From NCBI GenBank assembly GCA_023957975.1, contig JAMLGM010000004.1, positions 358,206-422,205 on the forward strand: a stretch of DNA of 64,000 nt, read 5' to 3'. Below the pieces are notes generated by a model that did not search any database, was not told where the DNA came from, and was given only the letters and a program-made list of their open reading frames with translations. Below, piece after piece: positions 60,147 to 64,000 of the stretch. This stretch comes from Microthrixaceae bacterium. GTDB taxonomy: Bacteria > Actinomycetota > Acidimicrobiia > Acidimicrobiales > Microtrichaceae. The position numbers and the translations under genes are program-made. Within the stretch, counting starts at the first letter, position 1; each line of letters begins with the position of its first letter.

Positions 60147-61523
60147 TCAATCGGTGCGCTTGCGAATCCTCATCTTGATCGGGGTCTGTCCGAGGTCGAA
60201 CTCCTCTCGGAGCATGCGTTCAAGGTAGCGAACGTAATGCGGAGGAATCGCCTTGTTCGCGAACAGCGTGAAGGTGGGAGGATCGATCGCCCCCTGGGTC
60301 GCATAGAGCACCCGAACTCCGTGGGGCCCGGGTTGCGCCTGTTGAGCGCGCCGGATGACGTCGTTGACCTTTCGGGTGGGCACCCGGCGGTGGTAGGCGT
60401 CGATCGCACTTTCGAGCGCCGGGATCAATCGGTGGACTCCGCGGCCGGTGAGCGCCGAGATCCGCAGCACCGCCGAGTCGCCGAGAAAGTGCAGCTTCTG
60501 GGTCAGCTGGTAGACGACTTCGTTTCGCTGGTCCTCGTTGAGGGTCTCCCATTTGTTGAGCAGCACGACGATCGGGCTGCCGGCGGCGTCGATGCGTTCT
60601 GCCAGCCGCTGATCCTGATGGGTGATTCCCTCGGTGGCGTCGATGACCAACAGCGCGGCGTCGGCCTCGTCAACCGATTGCAGGGCGCGCACCATCGAGA
60701 AGTATTCGGTGCCATCGTCGATGCGGCTCTTGCGGCGCATGCCAGCGGTGTCGATGAACTTGATCGCACCGTGTTCGGTCTCGACGACGGTGTCGACCGA
60801 ATCTCGGGTCGTGCCGGCCATGTCGTGGACCACCGAGCGGTCCTCTCCGATGAGACGGTTGAACAGGGTCGACTTGCCCACGTTCGGACGGCCGACCAAC
60901 GCCACCGAAAAGAGCGCGTCTCGATCGTCGAGATCATCGTCGAGGTCGTCGAGGTCGCCTGGGTCGGGAAGTTCGGGGAAATACGTCACGACGCGGTCGA
61001 GCAGGTCTCCCGTGCCTCGGCCGTGGAGTGCACTGATCGGGAACGGATCGCCGAGGCCGAGCGACATGAGGTCCCACATTCCGGCCTCGTGCACCGTGTC
61101 GTCGACCTTGTTGGCCACGACCATCACCGGCACATCGACCTTGCGAAGCAGACGCGACACCTCGGTGTCGTCGTCGGTCACCCCGACGGTGGCATCGACG
61201 ACGAGCAGGACCACGTCCGCCTCGCTCAGCGCCTTTTCCGACTGCTTGGATACCTTTTGGTCGAGTTCGGTCCCTCCAGCGAGCCAACCCCCGGTGTCGA
61301 CGAGCAGGAAATCACGACCGTTCCAGTTGGCATCGACGACCTTTCGGTCTCGGGTCACGCCGGGGAGTTCCTGCACGATGGCCTCGCGCCTGCCGATGAT
61401 GCGGTTCATCAGGGTTGACTTGCCGACATTGGGTCGGCCGACGATCACGACGGTGGGCAGTGTGGGGGTGGCAGTCGTGGGGGCGGCAGTCGTGTCAGCT
61501 GTGGGAGTCGTGTCGGTCATCAT
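60147..61523 (-). CDS. der: Ribosome-assembly GTPase Der (EngA)
   Basis: 458 residues from ATG 61523 (ATG 61520 follows). Two tandem G domains: first GRPNVGKST, VDTGGW, NKVD; second GRPNVGKST, DTAGMRRK, NKWE; then the KH-like C-terminal domain ending MRIRKRTD. Der acts in 50S subunit maturation. An acidic linker of DLDD repeats lies between the G domains. It is followed by the SpoIIE phosphatase and preceded by the DUF512 gene, a common pairing. Confidence 0.97.
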   Translation of the reverse strand: MMTDTTPTADTTAAPTTATPTLPTVVIVGRPNVGKSTLMNRIIGRREAIVQELPGVTRDRKVVDANWNGRDFLLVDTGGWLAGGTELDQKVSKQSEKALSEADVVLLVVDATVGVTDDDTEVSRLLRKVDVPVMVVANKVDDTVHEAGMWDLMSLGLGDPFPISALHGRGTGDLLDRVVTYFPELPDPGDLDDLDDDLDDRDALFSVALVGRPNVGKSTLFNRLIGEDRSVVHDMAGTTRDSVDTVVETEHGAIKFIDTAGMRRKSRIDDGTEYFSMVRALQSVDEADAALLVIDATEGITHQDQRLAERIDAAGSPIVVLLNKWETLNEDQRNEVVYQLTQKLHFLGDSAVLRISALTGRGVHRLIPALESAIDAYHRRVPTRKVNDVIRRAQQAQPGPHGVRVLYATQGAIDPPTFTLFANKAIPPHYVRYLERMLREEFDLGQTPIKMRIRKRTD

Positions 61524-61575
61524 CGTTCGATTCGATTCGGTTCGGTTCGGGTGCCGGGAGCCGCTCACAAGTTGG

Positions 61576-61620
61576 CTGGCAGCAGAGTCGGCGGTTGTCT
61601 GGCAGCAGCGTCGGCGGGTG
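61576..61620. repeat. 23-bp imperfect tandem duplication
   Basis: CTGGCAGCAGAGTCGGCGG plus TTGT (61576-61598) is followed by CTGGCAGCAGCGTCGGCGGG (61599-61618). It lies in the 124-bp gap between the DUF512 gene's 3' end (61648) and der. Confidence 0.75.
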
Positions 61621-61647
61621 CGGCGGAAAATGGTGGAAGCGTCTCGG

Positions 61648-63141
61648 TTAGGTGGCTCGTTGGAGGGCCGCCCGCAAGGCCACTCCGTCGGTCGCGATGA
61701 TCTCAACGTCACGGGGCAGGTCATCAGGGGTGAGACCATCGAGGAAGCGCCCACCCGACAGGCAAACGTCGGGAAGAAGATAGCGGTGACCGACGGGTTC
61801 CGCCGACAGCGCCCGTTGCAGGTCCTCACCGACCATCAGCCCCGCCACCCCGACGTTACCCCCGAAGTACTCCGCTCGAACCTCGATGAGACGAACGTCG
61901 TCGCGCCCGATCCCAGCGATCAGCGGACCTAGCACGTCCATGCCATAGCTGCCGGTGAGCACACCGATCGGAGCATCCCGGCCCGGCCTGCGGCGCCCGA
62001 TCGTGACCGGCTGGGCCGAAACGGCAGAATCGACAAGATCGACAAGATCGGCAGGACCGGCAGGACCGGCAGGACCGGCAGAACCGGCAGGGGCGTGACC
62101 TGGTGTGCTCAGCCCCGATCCACATGACGAGTCGTCCGCCAAGCGCGGGGCGCGATACCCCTCGGCCGGAGCACCGTCGACCCAGTTGAAGAACCCGGGC
62201 TGCACTCCGATCGCCTCATCGGTTTCACCGAGAAACTCGAGCTCGAAGGCCCGAGCCATGCCAATCCCATCCTCATGCATCCCGAACGACGCGTAGTGCG
62301 AGGCTGGAGGAAATGGACGTTGGGCCAACAGGTAGTACTCATCCGCGGCGTACACCATGCGGTGCCCAAGGGTTTCGAGGAAGATCTCCTGCCACTGCCC
62401 CACGATGTCGACGACCCGCTGGGCCTCCTCAAGCGTGTGGAGACGCATGCGTGGTTCCTTGTTGAACTTCGACAGTCCGAGCGGAACGACGGCCACGTCG
62501 GCCGTCTCGGGGTACTGATCGAGCACACCTGCGAGGGTGTCTTCGAGCACGTCGCCGTCGTTCAGCCCTGGGCAGACCACGAGTTGCCCATGGATCTCAA
62601 TACCGTGGTCGAGCAGGTGGCGCAGCCACCGAAGGCTCATGGCCCCGCGCTTGTTGCGCAGCATTTCGTTGCGCACGAGCGGGTCGGTTGCATGAATCGA
62701 AACGTAGAGCGGCGACAGATTCTCGGTGATGACCCGCTCCAGGTCGGCTTCGGTAAAGCGGGTGAGGGTCGTGAAATTTCCGTACAGGAACGACAGGCGG
62801 TAATCGTCGTCTTTGAGGTAGAGGCTTCGCCGCATGCCTTTCGGCAACTGGTAGATGAAACAGAACTCACAGTGGTTGTCGCAGGTGCGTACGCGGTCGA
62901 ATACAGCCGAGTCCACCTCGATACCGAGGTGCTGGCCGTCTTCTTTTCGAATGTCGAGGTCGAACTGCAGACCTCCGCGGTCGATCGCCAGGCAGACCTC
63001 GGCGTCATCGGTGAGCACGCGGTATTCGATGACGTCGCGGATCGGCTGACCGTTGACAGCCGTCAACAGGTCGCCAACGGCAACGCCACCCGCCTCGGCC
63101 GGGCTGCCGGGCACAACAGCGACAACTCGAGCAGTCGACAT
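61648..63141 (-). CDS. PDZ-radical SAM-DUF512 protein
   Basis: 497 residues from ATG 63141. An N-terminal PDZ-like domain (VVPGSPAEAGGVAVGDLLTAVNGQPI) is followed by an iron-sulfur motif CDNHCEFCFIYQLPKGMRRS (Cys-x3-Cys-x2-Cys) and a radical SAM-like barrel (YVSIHATDPLVRNEML, LVVCPGLNDG). The DUF512 part includes VPLGLSKFNKEP and AADEYYLLAQRPFPPASHY; a Gly/Pro/Ala-repeat insert (~345-370), then VLTGSYG and DVCLSGGRFLDGLTPDDLP. It regularly sits beside der in bacteria. The chemistry is not established. Confidence 0.9.
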   Translation of the reverse strand: MSTARVVAVVPGSPAEAGGVAVGDLLTAVNGQPIRDVIEYRVLTDDAEVCLAIDRGGLQFDLDIRKEDGQHLGIEVDSAVFDRVRTCDNHCEFCFIYQLPKGMRRSLYLKDDDYRLSFLYGNFTTLTRFTEADLERVITENLSPLYVSIHATDPLVRNEMLRNKRGAMSLRWLRHLLDHGIEIHGQLVVCPGLNDGDVLEDTLAGVLDQYPETADVAVVPLGLSKFNKEPRMRLHTLEEAQRVVDIVGQWQEIFLETLGHRMVYAADEYYLLAQRPFPPASHYASFGMHEDGIGMARAFELEFLGETDEAIGVQPGFFNWVDGAPAEGYRAPRLADDSSCGSGLSTPGHAPAGSAGPAGPAGPADLVDLVDSAVSAQPVTIGRRRPGRDAPIGVLTGSYGMDVLGPLIAGIGRDDVRLIEVRAEYFGGNVGVAGLMVGEDLQRALSAEPVGHRYLLPDVCLSGGRFLDGLTPDDLPRDVEIIATDGVALRAALQRAT

Positions 63142-63220
63142 CGCTGCCCAAGGGTAGTGCCTGCGGTTACGAGATGGCCTGTCGGGACGGCCTTTCTGGA
63201 CGGCCTGGGTCACCGTCGGT

Positions 63221-64000
63221 TCATTGGCGTATCGGTGGTTGGGGTGGTTTGGTCGGGGTGAGGGAGAGTTGCCCGACTGTGGGGCGCCCGGCCCTCGTCG
63301 CTCTACCGGTTCGTCCGGTCCTGCCCGAGTTTCGGCCTGTGTTTGACCGGCGGGCGTCGTGGGGTCGGTACATGCGGGTGTTGGGGGTGGCGGCCATGCG
63401 GTCGTAGCGGCGCCGGATGGTGGCGATCGCTTCGGTCAGGTCGACGGTCCCGCCACGGACTTTCACTTTGGGCCGAATCGGTGGTTCGGGTTGGGTGTTC
63501 AACTCTTCGGGGATGGGGCCTTGGCGTTGTACCCCGTGTTGTTGTCCCCAGATGGTGATGCCGCACGGGTGGGTGTAGAGGGTCCATCCGTCGGTGGTGA
63601 TGTGCATGGCCCAGCCGACGCGGTGCACCAGGCCGTGGTGGTGTCGGCACAGGCACGCCAGGTTGTTCACCGCGGTGGCACCGCCGTTGCGGTGGTGTCG
63701 GACATGGTGGGCTTCGGTGTGGTGTGCGGGAGCTTCGCAGCCGGGGAAACAACAACCCCCGTCACGTGCGGCGAGTGCGGCGCGTTGCGCGTCGGTCGCC
63801 AACCGGACGGAGTGGCCGACATCCAACGGTTGGCCCAGGCTGTCCAACAGGACGGCGCGTAGTTCTGGGTCACACATCATGCGTTCGATCACGTCCGCGG
63901 TGAGTGGATCGCCCGTAGGCGAATACGCGCGTGGTTGGCCGTGTTCGTCGGCCTGCAAGATGATGGTGACTTCGGCGGTTCCTGGCCGGTAGTTACCCGA
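63221..64000 (-). CDS. DUF222/HNH endonuclease (13E12-type), 5' end beyond the window
   Basis: The visible 260 codons give the end of DUF222 (AEVTIILQADEHGQPR, DPLTADVIERMMCDPE) and the HNH domain (ARDGGCCFPGCEAPAHHTEAHHVRHHRNGG ... NNLACLCRHHHGLVH), with zinc-type cysteines and the HNH histidines intact. A Lys/Arg/Thr-rich tail follows. The frame is open to base 64000, so the start is outside. It is the intact relative of the frameshifted copy at 21599-23228. Confidence 0.9.
   Translation of the reverse strand, partial: SGNYRPGTAEVTIILQADEHGQPRAYSPTGDPLTADVIERMMCDPELRAVLLDSLGQPLDVGHSVRLATDAQRAALAARDGGCCFPGCEAPAHHTEAHHVRHHRNGGATAVNNLACLCRHHHGLVHRVGWAMHITTDGWTLYTHPCGITIWGQQHGVQRQGPIPEELNTQPEPPIRPKVKVRGGTVDLTEAIATIRRRYDRMAATPNTRMYRPHDARRSNTGRNSGRTGRTGRATRAGRPTVGQLSLTPTKPPQPPIRQ

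Noticed and set aside
59271..61418. 715-codon plus-strand open frame
   Set aside because: Antisense to the SpoIIE phosphatase and der genes; no recognisable protein.

Overview
The window is GC-rich, gene-dense chromosomal DNA of an actinobacterium. A conserved block at 40.7-47.9 kb (pgsA-like, S8 protease, gcvH, GarA-like FHA protein, FtsR-type MerR, DUF151 nuclease, second MerR, gcvT) follows the mycobacterial Rv1822-Rv1832 neighbourhood. Two DUF222/HNH (13E12-type) genes, an LCP protein, an Rv2466c-like DsbA protein and many GTG starts also fit Actinomycetota. I infer a lineage outside the mycolic-acid group, possibly Acidimicrobiia. I see no phage, plasmid or CRISPR locus.

Layout. 0-1.8 kb: end of gcvP, then a lipoprotein. 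1.9-9.0 kb: a three-gene transport operon whose last gene encodes a complete branched-chain-amino-acid-type ABC transporter core (LivH-LivM-LivF-LivG order) on one 1289-residue chain. 9.3-10.9 kb: polyprenyl glycosylphosphotransferase. 11.3-14.6 kb: zinc ribbon, hexapeptide acyltransferase, flavin monooxygenase and thioesterase genes. 15.7-20.6 kb: a PspC-type sensor kinase, response regulator and DprE2-like reductase in one overlapping operon, divergent from a PspC membrane protein. 21.6-23.2 kb: a frameshifted DUF222/HNH gene under two SOS-box-like palindromes. 23-34 kb: aldehyde dehydrogenase, lipoprotein, J-domain protein, MauE/ABC1 kinase/cyclophilin run, LCP protein, tandem-FKBP lipoprotein and a 19-proline membrane protein. 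34-40.7 kb: 2OG oxygenase, Fae homologue and a Puu-like gamma-glutamylation cluster. 47.9-64 kb: HIT protein, HMCES/YedK protease, GtrA-type glycosyltransferase, a split acyl-CoA mutase, GGDEF protein, hydrolases, tRNA-Pro, acyl-CoA carboxylase beta chain, SpoIIE-type phosphatase, Der GTPase, PDZ/radical-SAM DUF512 protein and a second DUF222/HNH gene running off the end.

Two patterns cut across the window. First, many genes end in short tandem duplications (10-24 bp), several of which copy the last codons together with the stop codon. Second, three convergent gene pairs are separated by long, near-perfect palindromes; two of these share the same TTTTGTAG outer arm. Two distant lipoproteins (0.5 and 25 kb) also share a cysteine-centred repeat that I cannot assign to a known family.

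Start codons were moved from the longest frame wherever a ribosome site, signal peptide, ATGA overlap or family N-terminus favoured a later one; alternatives are stated.
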